A stretch of 64,000 bases of DNA, taken from Clostridia bacterium (GTDB lineage: Bacteria; Bacillota; Clostridia; Oscillospirales; Acutalibacteraceae). Below the pieces are notes generated by a model. The model was not told the origin of the DNA and did not search any database. It saw only the letters and a list, made by a program, of their open reading frames with translations. The first letter of the stretch is position 1; each line of letters starts with the position of its first letter. The stretch covers positions 1 through 64,000 of the forward strand of contig JAFSCI010000029.1 in assembly GCA_017436815.1 (NCBI GenBank). Reading direction: 5' to 3'. The position numbers and the translations under genes are program-made. Shown piece by piece: positions 15,843 through 24,787 of this stretch.

Positions 15843-15875
15843 AAAAGTCACACGAATCTCGTGTGACTTTTTTGT
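15843..15875 (+). terminator. Terminator of the tRNA-charging operon
   Basis: Perfect 13-bp stem AAAAGTCACACGA/TCGTGTGACTTTT with loop ATC and T tail. The half-stem TCGTGTGACAtt is repeated twice just downstream (15881-15903). Confidence 0.85.
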
Positions 15876-15964
15876 GATTTTCGTGTGACATTTCGTGTGA
15901 CATTTTGCGAATTATGTCGGTTTTTTGTTTCGTTTTGGAGGGCAAAAGAAAAGGGGACGGGATT

Positions 15965-16315
15965 TTATTTTATATTTTCTTTTGCAGTGTTTATTGAGGA
16001 AATCAGAATTTTCTTTATTTCAGTGCAATTTTCAAGCAGAATATTATTACTATAGTATCCACTTTCTAAAAGCAATTCAATCCAATATTCAGCCTCAGAG
16101 CATTCTTTCAGTGCAATTTGCAGTTTTGCTACAAAATCAGCTTTTCCGTGTGCGTAAAAAGCCTCTCTGATGTTTGCGCCAATGCTTGTACCCGAGCGCA
16201 AAAATTGGCTAATAAGTGCGCTTTCGCACTTTGCGGCTCTTAACTGCTTGCATACTTTTATCACTTCCAGCGCAAAAGCTTTGGATTTTATAATCAAAGG
16301 ACTTTCTTTCATCAT
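15965..16315 (-). CDS. Four-helix bundle protein (S23 / 23S rRNA intervening-sequence family)
   Basis: A 116-residue all-helical protein with the family core LRSGTSIGANIREA...F..KLQIALKE..E..YW...L. The family was named from proteins encoded in 23S rRNA intervening sequences and also includes diversity-generating-retroelement Avd proteins. Here it stands alone, with no reverse transcriptase or rRNA nearby. A homologue lies at 45669, sharing the GTSxGANIxEAxYAxG core. Both are preceded by short tandem/inverted repeats, suggesting a mobile or domesticated cassette. The biochemical function is unknown; nucleic-acid binding is the usual guess. Confidence 0.85.
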   Translation of the reverse strand: MMKESPLIIKSKAFALEVIKVCKQLRAAKCESALISQFLRSGTSIGANIREAFYAHGKADFVAKLQIALKECSEAEYWIELLLESGYYSNNILLENCTEIKKILISSINTAKENIK

Positions 16316-16330
16316 TTTTTACCTCGTGAA

Positions 16331-16440
16331 TTTAAAACACTAAATAGTTCTTCACTATTCACTATTACTTGTTACTTCCAAAAATCCTCTGTATAAAAAC
16401 GCAGAGAGTAGTGAAAAGTGAAGATTGAAAAGTGAAAAAG
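16331..16440. repeat. Heptad-type repeats upstream of the four-helix gene
   Basis: ATTCACT-type heptads (about 16342-16376) are followed after a CTCTG/CAGAG hairpin by complementary AGTGAAA-type heptads (16410-16435). Together they make a long imperfect inverted repeat. No gene is seen here. Confidence 0.6.
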
Positions 16441-16471
16441 TAAAATCCCCATTCTTGCGAATGAGGATTTT

Positions 16472-16547
16472 TGGTGACCCGGACGGGATTCGAACCCGTG
16501 TTACCGCCGTGAAAGGGCGGTGTCTTAGGCCTCTTGACCACCGGGCC
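16472..16547 (-). tRNA. tRNA-Glu (anticodon TTC)
   Basis: The reverse complement starts GGCCCGGTGGTC and has the anticodon loop CTTTCAC (TTC), T-arm GGTTCGAATCC, and acceptor end CCGGGTCA with encoded CCA. Every arm pairs. It lies directly downstream of tRNA-Met in one transcript. Confidence 0.95.
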
Positions 16548-16550
16548 GCA

Positions 16551-16627
16551 TGGTAGCGGCAGTCGGATTTGAACCAACGACACTTCGGGTATGAACCGAA
16601 TGCTCTAGCCAACTGAGCTATACCGCC
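16551..16627 (-). tRNA. tRNA with CAT anticodon (elongator tRNA-Met)
   Basis: The reverse complement starts GGCGGTATAGCTCAG, has anticodon CAT in TTCATAC, T-arm GGTTCAAATCC and acceptor TGCCGCTA plus encoded CCA. G1 pairs with C72 (first bases GG, 3' CC side), so it is not a typical initiator. A tRNA-Ile2 with modified C34 cannot be formally excluded. Confidence 0.9.
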
Positions 16628-16635
16628 ATTTAGGA

Positions 16636-16663
16636 CTGGTTTAAGCTTAAGTGCTTTGGCTAA
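16636..16663. repeat. Solo end of the MITE-like element
   Basis: This 28-base stretch matches 23 of 28 bases of the right terminal repeat of the element at 52155-52433, sharing CTGGTT and TGCTTTGGCTAA. No second end lies nearby. It is located in the tRNA leader. Confidence 0.5.
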
Positions 16664-16680
16664 CATCAGATAGCCAAACT

Positions 16681-16709
16681 ATTATATACAAAAATTACGC
16701 GTTTGTCAA
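16681..16709 (-). promoter_or_regulatory. Promoter of the tRNA-Met/tRNA-Glu unit
   Basis: On the minus strand: TTGACA, 17-base spacer, TATAAT. It is a near-perfect consensus, as expected for stable RNA. Confidence 0.9.
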
Positions 16710-16756
16710 CACTTTTTTGTTAATATAAATTTTACAGTTTAAAACCACATATGTTC

Positions 16757-16785
16757 TTGCTCATTTTGTTAATTTGTGGTACAAT
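16757..16785 (+). promoter_or_regulatory. Promoter of secA
   Basis: TTGCTC (16757-16762), 17-base spacer, TACAAT (16780-16785). Confidence 0.7.
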
Positions 16786-16837
16786 AAACTATGTATATTT
16801 TCTGCACTTTATTTCATTTTATTTTAAGGAGTTTAAA

Positions 16838-19567
16838 ATGGGATTTTTACAATCAATTTTTGGAAATTATTCTGCCAAGGAGCTTAAAAAAATAGAGCCT
16901 TTAAAGCAAAAGGTTTTGTCCTTAGAGGAAGAATATAAAGCTTTGACCGATGATGAATTAAGGGAGAAAACGGCTCAGTTTAAAGAGCGCGTGCAAAACG
17001 GCGAAACGCTCGACAGCATCTTGCCCGAGGCCTTTGCCGTCTGCCGTGAGGGCGCCGACAGAGTCTTAAATATGCGCCATTTTCCCGTACAGATTTTGGG
17101 CGGTATCGTGCTGCACCAGGGCCGAATAAGCGAAATGCGCACAGGTGAGGGTAAAACCTTGGTTGCAACCCTGCCTGCATACCTTAATGCTTTAAGCGGC
17201 AAGGGCGTTCACATTGTTACCGTTAACGATTATTTAGCCCGCCGTGACAGCGAGTGGATGGGTAAATTATACCGCTTTTTAGGTCTCAGCGTTGGCCTTA
17301 TTGTGCACGATATGTCGAACGAGGAGCGCAGAGAGGCCTACAATGCCGACATTACCTATTGCACAAATAACGAACTCGGCTTTGACTATTTAAGAGATAA
17401 TATGGTCAAATACAAAGAGCATAAGGTTCAGCGCGGCCACAACTTTGCTATTGTCGATGAGGTCGACTCCATTTTAATCGACGAAGCAAGAACACCGCTT
17501 ATTATTTCGGGTACGGGCGATAAATCCTCCGAAATTTACACCCTTGCAAACAATTTTGCAAAATCCTTGAAGGTAATAAGGGTTAAGGAGTCGGACTCTA
17601 AGGTAAACGATGAAGATTTAAACCTTGATGGCGACTACGTTGTAGACGAAAAGGCAAAATCCGTAACCCTCACTCCCGACGGTGTTAAAAAGGCCGAGGC
17701 ATTCTTTAAAATAGACAATTTAAACGATGCCGAAAATATCTCTATTGCTCACCACATAAACCAGGCAATACGCGCTCACGGTATTATGAAGCGTGACGTT
17801 GATTACGTTGTAAAAGACGGCGAGGTTATTATTGTCGATGAATTTACAGGCCGCTTAATGTTCGGCCGCCGCTATTCCGACGGCTTGCATCAGGCAATTG
17901 AGGCCAAAGAGCACGTAACCGTTGCTAACGAGTCTAAAACGCTTGCCACCATTACCTTCCAGAATTTCTTCCGCCTTTACGATAAATTATCGGGTATGAC
18001 GGGTACCGCCGTTACCGAGGAAGAGGAATTCAGAGCAATTTATAAATTAGACGTTATAGAAATTCCCACCAATAAGCCCCTTATAAGAGAGGACTGCCCC
18101 GACGTTCTTTATAAAACCGAGCGTGCCAAGTTCCTGGCCGTTATCGAGAATATTATAGAGGCAAACTCCAAGGGTCAGCCCGTACTTGTTGGTACCGTTA
18201 CCATTGAGAAGAGTGAGCTTTTAAGCGCAATGCTCAAAAAGCGTGGCATAAAGCATAACGTACTTAACGCAAAGCACCACGAAAAAGAGGCCGAAATTAT
18301 AGCTCAGGCGGGTAAGCCCTACGCCGTTACCATTGCTACCAATATGGCGGGCCGTGGTACCGACATTATGCTTGGCGGTAATGCAGAGTATCTGGCAAAG
18401 GCAACACTTCGCAAAGAGGGCCTTTCCGATGAGCTTATTTCCCTCGCTACAGGCTTTGCCGAAACTAAGGATACCGAAATTTTATCTGCCCGCGCACGCT
18501 ATACCGAGCTTTACAATGCCTTCAGAGAGCAAATTGCACCCGAAGCCGAGCAGGTAAAGCAGGCGGGGGGCTTACTAATTATCGGTACCGAGCGCCACGA
18601 ATCAAGACGAATCGATAACCAGCTTCGCGGTCGTGCAGGCCGTCAGGGTGATGCAGGTAAAACCGTATTTTATCTTTCTGCCGAGGACGATTTACTCCGT
18701 CTGTTTGCGGGCGAGCGTTTTTACAATATTCTCGATACCTTCAAGTTTGATGAAAATATGCCCATTCAGAATCCAATGCTCTCTAAGGCCATAGAGTCAT
18801 CTCAGCAAAGGGTTGAAAGCCGCAACTTTGCCGCCAGAAAGAGCGTTTTGGACTTTGACGACGTATTAAATCAGCAGCGTAACGTTATTTACACCCAGCG
18901 CAATAAGGTGTTAGATGGCGAAAGCATTAAAGACACCGTTTTAAAGATGTTGGATGATACTATCGACTCGGCAGTGGCAACCTATTTAAACGATGCCGAA
19001 GTTCACGATAACTGGAATTTAGACGGACTTCGCCGCTACTTTGCAGGCTGGCTTTGTACCGATTCCGACTTGAGACTAAGCGTTCAGCAGTTGTCCGACA
19101 CCGACCCCGAGGACATTGCGGCAGAGCTTAAACAAAAAGCCCGCAAACTTCACGCCGAGCGAGAAGAACGCTTCGGCAGTGAGCTTATGCGCGAGCTCGA
19201 GCGCTTTGTACTGCTTACCAACGTTGACTCATCCTGGCAAGACCATATTGACGCTATGGATGATTTACGCCAGGGTATACATCTGCGCTCATACGGTCAG
19301 CACGATCCGGTTGTTGCATACCGTAACGAGAGCTACGATATGTTCGAGAGTATGACCGAATCTATAAAGGAAAAAACCGCAAAGAATATCTTAACCGTTC
19401 AGCTTGTGAAAAATGAGTCCATAAACCGCGGACAAAATCAGCAGGGAACCGAGAATTTAGGCGGTTCTTCTCCCAAAAAGAGCCGTTCGGGAATTTCTAA
19501 AAATGCGCCCTGCCCGTGCGGAAGCGGTAAAAAATACAAGCGTTGCTGCGGTAAGGATGAGGATTAA
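16838..19567 (+). CDS. secA: Preprotein translocase ATPase SecA
   Basis: A 909-residue motor of the Sec translocon. Visible are Walker A (GEGKT near residue 104), [11 protein letters not shown] (Walker B), the preprotein cross-linking domain, RGTDI and [10 protein letters not shown] helicase motifs, and a C-terminal SEC-C zinc tail [14 protein letters not shown]. The ATG at 16838 follows AAGGAG; the longer frame begins in the promoter. The next gene starts 2 bases after the stop, so a secreted surface protein is co-transcribed with its export motor. Confidence 0.97.
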   Translation: MGFLQSIFGNYSAKELKKIEPLKQKVLSLEEEYKALTDDELREKTAQFKERVQNGETLDSILPEAFAVCREGADRVLNMRHFPVQILGGIVLHQGRISEMRTGEGKTLVATLPAYLNALSGKGVHIVTVNDYLARRDSEWMGKLYRFLGLSVGLIVHDMSNEERREAYNADITYCTNNELGFDYLRDNMVKYKEHKVQRGHNFAIVDEVDSILIDEARTPLIISGTGDKSSEIYTLANNFAKSLKVIRVKESDSKVNDEDLNLDGDYVVDEKAKSVTLTPDGVKKAEAFFKIDNLNDAENISIAHHINQAIRAHGIMKRDVDYVVKDGEVIIVDEFTGRLMFGRRYSDGLHQAIEAKEHVTVANESKTLATITFQNFFRLYDKLSGMTGTAVTEEEEFRAIYKLDVIEIPTNKPLIREDCPDVLYKTERAKFLAVIENIIEANSKGQPVLVGTVTIEKSELLSAMLKKRGIKHNVLNAKHHEKEAEIIAQAGKPYAVTIATNMAGRGTDIMLGGNAEYLAKATLRKEGLSDELISLATGFAETKDTEILSARARYTELYNAFREQIAPEAEQVKQAGGLLIIGTERHESRRIDNQLRGRAGRQGDAGKTVFYLSAEDDLLRLFAGERFYNILDTFKFDENMPIQNPMLSKAIESSQQRVESRNFAARKSVLDFDDVLNQQRNVIYTQRNKVLDGESIKDTVLKMLDDTIDSAVATYLNDAEVHDNWNLDGLRRYFAGWLCTDSDLRLSVQQLSDTDPEDIAAELKQKARKLHAEREERFGSELMRELERFVLLTNVDSSWQDHIDAMDDLRQGIHLRSYGQHDPVVAYRNESYDMFESMTESIKEKTAKNILTVQLVKNESINRGQNQQGTENLGGSSPKKSRSGISKNAPCPCGSGKKYKRCCGKDED

Positions 19568-19569
19568 CT

Positions 19570-20757
19570 ATGAAACGTATAGTTGCATTTTTATTGTGCT
19601 TAATTTTGGTAATTCCTTTATCTGTGTGCGCGTACGCCGAGGTGCAAGAACCCAAAACAACAAAAATTCTGGCCATAGGTAACAGCTTTACCGAAAACAG
19701 TGTAAGTATGCTCAGAAACTTCTCTGACGGTGATATTTCGGCCCAAACCGACCTGCTTGTTGCAAGCCTTACAATAGGCGGAATATCACTTGAAACCCAC
19801 GAGAAAAACATTAAGGAAAATGCCGAAAAATATAAATATATAAAGCGCTACAAAACAAAGGAAGAAAAGGCCAACGTATCGGTTCAGCAGGCACTTACCT
19901 TCGAGGAATGGGATTATATAGTGGTCCAGCAGGTAAGCCACCTTGCAGGCCTTGAAGAAACCTATGAGCTGTATCTTGAAAATATTTTAAAATATATAAA
20001 AAGCATTGTGCCAAATGCCAAGATAGTGTTTAATCAGACCTGGGCGTATGAAATCGACTCTAAGCATAATCAGTACCACAGATACAACAATTCCCAGTCG
20101 CAAATGTTTATGAAAATAAGAAGCGCATATAATAAATATGCGGCTAAATATTCGCTTGATATTATCCCCTGCGCCGAGGCTTTCCAGCTCGCCAGAGGTG
20201 AGGCTATGTTCGATTATAAAAACGGCGGCACCAGCCTTTGTGTAGAAGACGGCTACCACGCAAATACTGCGGGTTGCTACCTTTTGGGCGCAGTCTGGTA
20301 CGAATATTTTACCAAAAAAAGCGTGTGGGATAACGTTTATACCCACAAAAACTTAACCAAAGCGCAAATGTACACCCTAAAGCGATCCGCGCACAATGCC
20401 ATTAAAGCCCGCTATACCGTAAGCGGTAATAATGACGATACATACGGATTTTTGGTCGAAACCGTTACATCTAAAAAGCCGGTGGAATATATCAGCAGCG
20501 CCCTTACCACAACCTCTATAGCAGAATCGAGTCAGACTACAACTACCTCGGCTGCTACAAGCACACTCGGTCAGACCACAACAACCTCGGTGATAAGTGA
20601 TGAAATTTCATCAGAGCCGAGTGATATTCAAACCGCAGTACCTATGCCTAAACAAAGGCCCTGGCTCGTTATAATTCTGGTTACCTTTATTGCGCTTATA
20701 GCGGTAGGCGGAGCGGTGGTGCTGGTAGTTTTCTTGGCCACAAAAAATAAAAAATAA
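19570..20757 (+). CDS. Secreted SGNH-hydrolase-like protein (DUF4886 type), membrane anchored
   Basis: A 395-residue protein with a signal peptide (residues 1-23, ending CAYA). Its DUF4886/SGNH-like domain has the GNSFT block with the candidate nucleophile serine, and a late DGYHAN block with the Asp..His pair. A Ser/Thr-rich linker (about 305-360) follows, then a C-terminal membrane helix (about 367-390) ending in KNKK. It is likely an extracellular esterase or deacetylase acting on glycans, tethered to the membrane. The specific substrate is unknown. Confidence 0.8.
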   Translation: MKRIVAFLLCLILVIPLSVCAYAEVQEPKTTKILAIGNSFTENSVSMLRNFSDGDISAQTDLLVASLTIGGISLETHEKNIKENAEKYKYIKRYKTKEEKANVSVQQALTFEEWDYIVVQQVSHLAGLEETYELYLENILKYIKSIVPNAKIVFNQTWAYEIDSKHNQYHRYNNSQSQMFMKIRSAYNKYAAKYSLDIIPCAEAFQLARGEAMFDYKNGGTSLCVEDGYHANTAGCYLLGAVWYEYFTKKSVWDNVYTHKNLTKAQMYTLKRSAHNAIKARYTVSGNNDDTYGFLVETVTSKKPVEYISSALTTTSIAESSQTTTTSAATSTLGQTTTTSVISDEISSEPSDIQTAVPMPKQRPWLVIILVTFIALIAVGGAVVLVVFLATKNKK

Positions 20758-20766
20758 GGTGTTTTT

Positions 20767-22566
20767 ATGAACAAAGCAATAAAAAACAGGTGCGAAATAG
20801 ACGTGCAGGACACCTGGAATCTGGCCGATATTTTTGCTACCGATGCCGACTGGAAGGCAGAGTACGATTTATGTCTGGCCGATTTGCCTAGCTTAGAGTC
20901 CTACAAGGGCAGACTAAACAGCGCCGAGAATTTGCTGGAATTTTTCAGACTTTTCGATACCGTCGACGTTCGCATTTCAAAGCTTTATTCCTATGCAAAC
21001 TGCTCGAGCGACGTTGATACTACTAACGGCTTTTACCAGGATTTACGCGGTAAGGCCCTTGCTCTTGTGGCCGACGTAAACAAGGCCACCTCATTTTACA
21101 AAAACGAAATTTTAGAGCTGGACGAGAGCGAAATAGAGTCGTTTTTCTTAACCTGCGCCGAGCTTTCAGAGTATAAAACACCCATTTTCAACATAAGGCG
21201 CAAAAAGGAGCATATTTTATCCGAAAAGGAAGAAAAATTGCTCGCCGCAGTGGGCATTCTGGCCGACTCGCCCGATAATATCGCAGGTGTTTTCCGCGAT
21301 GCCGATTTGACCTTCCCGCCCGTTTTGGATAAAGACGGCAATTCTCATGCGTTATCACAAGGCACCTTTGTTCCGCTTTTGGAAAGCGCAGACAGGGTTT
21401 TGAGAAAAAACACCTATGATACCTACTATACCACTCTCGGCGGCTTTAAAAATACCGTTGCCGCCACCTTGGACGCTCAGTTTAAAACCATTAAATTTTA
21501 TTCTGATGCGCGCAGGTATAAAAACACACTTTCGGCCTCTTTAGATGCTACCCGTGTGCCCGAGACCGTCTACCATAACCTTATAGAATCGGTCCACAAA
21601 AATCTTAATAAAATGTACGATTACGTGAGTTTGCGCAAAAAGGTTTTAGGTGTAGAAAGCCTTGCTATGTACGACGTTTATACTCCCATCGTGAGCGATT
21701 TTGACAGGGAAATACCGTATTCCGAAGCCAAACAGACCGTATTGGATGCTTTAAGCGTTCTGGGCGATGATTATACCGAGGTTTTAAACACCGCCTTTAA
21801 TAATAGGTGGATAGACGTGTACGAAAACAAGGGCAAGCGTTCGGGCGCATACTGCTCGTCAAACGCCCGCCCGCACCCGTACGTGCTTTTAAATCAAAAG
21901 GATAATTTAGAGAGTATGTTCACCATAGCGCACGAATTAGGTCACGCTATGCATTCGTATTTAAGCACCAAAAATCAGCCCGTTTGTACCGCAGATTACG
22001 TAATTTTCGTGGCAGAGGTTGCCTCTACCGTAAACGAGGTTTTGCTAATGCGCTATCTGCTTAAAAACGCAACCGAAAAGGCAGAAAAAGCATATCTGTT
22101 AAACCATTTTCTCGACCAGTTCAAAGGAACGCTCTTCAGACAAACAATGTTTGCCGAGTTTGAGCTTAAAATGGGCAATTTGGTTGAGAGCGGCGCAACC
22201 CTTACGGCCGACGTTTTGTGTGAGGAGTACAGAAAATTAAACGAGCTGTATTTTGGCCCCGATATGCAAACCGATGATAATATTGCGCTCGAATGGGCCA
22301 GAATACCCCACTTTTTCTATAATTACTACGTGTTCCAGTACGCTACAGGCTTCTCTGCCGCAGTAAAAATAGCCGATAATATTCTCAAAAACGGCGCCCG
22401 CGCGGCCGAGCAGTACAAAAAATTCTTGTCCTCCGGCGGCAGCGATGCTCCGGTAGAACTTTTAAAAATCGCAGGTGTCGATATGAGCACTCCCGAGCCC
22501 ATAGACACCGCCCTGCAGCTTTTTGGCGACACCGTAAAAGAACTGGAAAAACTGATATCCGAGTAG
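20767..22566 (+). CDS. pepF: Oligoendopeptidase F (M3B)
   Basis: A 599-residue cytoplasmic zinc metallopeptidase that degrades short peptides. The HELGH zinc motif is at residues 389-393 and the third ligand glutamate lies about 25 residues on (VAEVAST). The N-terminal DVQDTWNLADIF block is typical of PepF. Length is normal. It starts 9 bases after the previous gene, with AAGGTG upstream, so the two probably share a transcript. Confidence 0.93.
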   Translation: MNKAIKNRCEIDVQDTWNLADIFATDADWKAEYDLCLADLPSLESYKGRLNSAENLLEFFRLFDTVDVRISKLYSYANCSSDVDTTNGFYQDLRGKALALVADVNKATSFYKNEILELDESEIESFFLTCAELSEYKTPIFNIRRKKEHILSEKEEKLLAAVGILADSPDNIAGVFRDADLTFPPVLDKDGNSHALSQGTFVPLLESADRVLRKNTYDTYYTTLGGFKNTVAATLDAQFKTIKFYSDARRYKNTLSASLDATRVPETVYHNLIESVHKNLNKMYDYVSLRKKVLGVESLAMYDVYTPIVSDFDREIPYSEAKQTVLDALSVLGDDYTEVLNTAFNNRWIDVYENKGKRSGAYCSSNARPHPYVLLNQKDNLESMFTIAHELGHAMHSYLSTKNQPVCTADYVIFVAEVASTVNEVLLMRYLLKNATEKAEKAYLLNHFLDQFKGTLFRQTMFAEFELKMGNLVESGATLTADVLCEEYRKLNELYFGPDMQTDDNIALEWARIPHFFYNYYVFQYATGFSAAVKIADNILKNGARAAEQYKKFLSSGGSDAPVELLKIAGVDMSTPEPIDTALQLFGDTVKELEKLISE

Positions 22567-22586
22567 CGCTCGGATATCTTTTTTTT
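22554..22586 (+). terminator. Terminator overlapping the pepF stop codon
   Basis: GATATCCGAG/CTCGGATATC with loop TAGCG, then seven T. The stop codon TAG forms part of the loop, so the last four codons of pepF are in the stem. Confidence 0.9.
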
Positions 22587-22624
22587 GCATATAAATATTA
22601 TTTATATATTATTAATAAATTATG

Positions 22625-22653
22625 TTGAGAAATTTTAAAACTTGTGCTATAAT
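22625..22653 (+). promoter_or_regulatory. Promoter of the lipoprotein / two-component operon
   Basis: TTGAGA (22625-22630), 17-base spacer, TATAAT (22648-22653). Confidence 0.8.
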
Positions 22654-22705
22654 GTATTATGTATAGTTGTATTCTGTAATCATTATCGAAAAGGGGGAGA
22701 ATTTT

Positions 22706-24025
22706 ATGAAATGTAAGCGCTTAGCCGCCTTAATACTGTGCCTTGTTTTAGCCTTTAGCTTAACGTCCTGCCGCAGTATGAGCAGCGATATTTCTGCCTT
22801 GCTCACACCGCCCGACCCCGCAGGTGAAATGGGCCTTATTAAAAAAGCGCTCGGGGCTTATGCAAAAACGGGCTTTACACTTAAATATCCCGAAACGGGT
22901 AAATACCAGTCTCCCTTTATCGTGCAGGATATTGACTCAGATTTAATAAACGAGGCCTTCGCCTTTTACTCCACCACGACCGACAACGTTATAACACAGC
23001 ATATTGCCTATATCCGCAACGTTGACGGCAAATGGGTAACCGTGAACGATAACTCGCTTACGGCTACGGGCGTTGAGCAGATTTTGTTTTCCGATATGGA
23101 TAACGACGGCACAAGCGAAATTATAGTAGGCTGGAACGTTTTCGGCACGGCCGACAGACAGGTGGCAATTTATTCGGTATCAGACGGCACCTTAACCCAG
23201 CGTCTGTTAGAAAAATACAGCGGCTTTCTTATCTGCGATTTAGACGGTAACTCTAAAAACGAGCTGTTTATAAATTACCATAACATAGCCGAAAAAACCG
23301 CCACCGCAAAACTTTTCTCACTAACCGAGCAGGGCGTTACCGAAATTGCAAATTGCCCGCTTGATGCAAGCGTTACTCAGCACTCACTGCCGCAAATATC
23401 AAAGGCCAATAACCAAAGCGCCATTTTCATAGACGCCCAAAAGGGAACGGGTATGCTTACCGAGGTAATCGTGTTTAACGACTCCACCCTTAGCAGTATT
23501 TTCTACGACCCGCTCACGAAAGAAACGGCCGCCACTTACCGAAATTCAAGTATCACAAGCCGAGATTTCGACTCAGACGGCTCAATAGATATCCCCGTTA
23601 TGAAGGTGCTTCCCACCGCCGAGCAGCTTACCGATTCCGAACGCGCTTATATTACCGAGTGGTCAAGCGTGGAGTCCTCTGCGCTGGTAGCAAAGGTTCG
23701 CACCATTATGAATTATACCGACGGCTACTATCTGCTGCTGCCCGATTATTTAAGTGAAGAAAATATTACCCTCACCCGCAAAATTTCATCCCGACTCAGA
23801 ATTATCTATCTTTGGGATAAGCAGGATAATATGGCTCTTAACGAAATATTCCGTGTACAGCTTGTGTCCGAAACCGAGTGGGATTCACCCGATTACGACC
23901 GCGCAGGCTTTACGGAAATTACCCGTCAGGACGGTACGGTGTATACCGCATCAATAAATATAAACACCGAATACAATCCCATAACCGACGAGCATCTTAA
24001 ACAAATGCTAAAGCTTATAGGCTGA
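22706..24025 (+). CDS. Lipoprotein with FG-GAP/VCBS-like repeats
   Basis: A 439-residue lipoprotein with a type II signal and lipobox LTSC. The body contains DxDxDGxxE-type segments (DIDSDLINE, DMDNDGTSE, DLDGNSKNE, DFDSDGSID), like calcium-binding FG-GAP propeller repeats. The ATG at 22706 follows GGGGGAG. It is upstream of, and co-transcribed with, a response regulator and sensor kinase, so it may be an extracytoplasmic accessory or sensor for that pair. That role is inference from position. Confidence 0.75.
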   Translation: MKCKRLAALILCLVLAFSLTSCRSMSSDISALLTPPDPAGEMGLIKKALGAYAKTGFTLKYPETGKYQSPFIVQDIDSDLINEAFAFYSTTTDNVITQHIAYIRNVDGKWVTVNDNSLTATGVEQILFSDMDNDGTSEIIVGWNVFGTADRQVAIYSVSDGTLTQRLLEKYSGFLICDLDGNSKNELFINYHNIAEKTATAKLFSLTEQGVTEIANCPLDASVTQHSLPQISKANNQSAIFIDAQKGTGMLTEVIVFNDSTLSSIFYDPLTKETAATYRNSSITSRDFDSDGSIDIPVMKVLPTAEQLTDSERAYITEWSSVESSALVAKVRTIMNYTDGYYLLLPDYLSEENITLTRKISSRLRIIYLWDKQDNMALNEIFRVQLVSETEWDSPDYDRAGFTEITRQDGTVYTASININTEYNPITDEHLKQMLKLIG

Positions 24026-24041
24026 TAATAAGGAGAAAATA

Positions 24042-24743
24042 ATGAAAAAAATATTACTTGTTGAAGACGAAGTTGCCATTCGCGAGTTTGAGGCAATAAA
24101 CTTAAACCGCGCAGGCTATACCACAGTTCAGGCAGGCAGCGGCGAAGAGGCGCTCGATATATTTTTAAGCGCGCCCGAGAGCTTTGATATAGCTTTACTG
24201 GACGTTTCTATGCCGGGTATGGACGGCTTTACGCTCTGCAAGGAGCTCAGAAAGGTGTCTAATACGCTGGGCATTATTATGCTTACCGCCCGCACACAAG
24301 AAATGGACAAAATAAGCGGTCTTATGATGGGCGCCGACGACTATATAACCAAGCCGTTTTCTCCCGCAGAGCTGTTAGCGAGAGTAGATTCGCTCTACCG
24401 CAGAGTCGAGGTTAATTCCGCCTCGACCCAAAATTTCGATGAAATAAAACTTGGCGAATTTACCCTTAATCTGCGCCGCCACACGCTGCTTAAGAACGAT
24501 AAAAACATAGAGCTCACCCAGGTAGAGTTCCAGATTATAGAATATTTCTTCACCAATCCCGATACCGCCATTGAGCGTACCGAAATTTTGAACAAGGTAT
24601 GGGGCACCAATTACTTTGGCGAGGAAAAAATCGTAGACGTTAATATCCGCCGACTCAGAATGAAAATCGAGCAGGATCCCGGAAACCCGAAGCACCTCGT
24701 TACCGTTTGGGGTATGGGTTACAAGTGGAATACCGAGGAATAA
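24042..24743 (+). CDS. OmpR/PhoB-family response regulator
   Basis: A 233-residue protein. The receiver domain has VEDE near the N-terminus, the phospho-acceptor Asp54 in LLDVSMPG, Thr in LTAR and Lys in TKPF. The C-terminal winged helix (about 135-230) ends VWGMGYKW. Its start lies 16 bases after the lipoprotein gene with AAGGAG upstream. The cognate kinase follows at 24788. Confidence 0.93.
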   Translation: MKKILLVEDEVAIREFEAINLNRAGYTTVQAGSGEEALDIFLSAPESFDIALLDVSMPGMDGFTLCKELRKVSNTLGIIMLTARTQEMDKISGLMMGADDYITKPFSPAELLARVDSLYRRVEVNSASTQNFDEIKLGEFTLNLRRHTLLKNDKNIELTQVEFQIIEYFFTNPDTAIERTEILNKVWGTNYFGEEKIVDVNIRRLRMKIEQDPGNPKHLVTVWGMGYKWNTEE

Positions 24744-24787
24744 GAGAAGTAATTTAATTTTTAAAATATAGGAAAGGAGTAGTGAAT

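Noticed and set aside
15965..16315. Accessory protein of a diversity-generating retroelement
   Set aside because: The four-helix fold is shared with Avd, but there is no reverse transcriptase, template repeat or variable repeat within reach of either copy.
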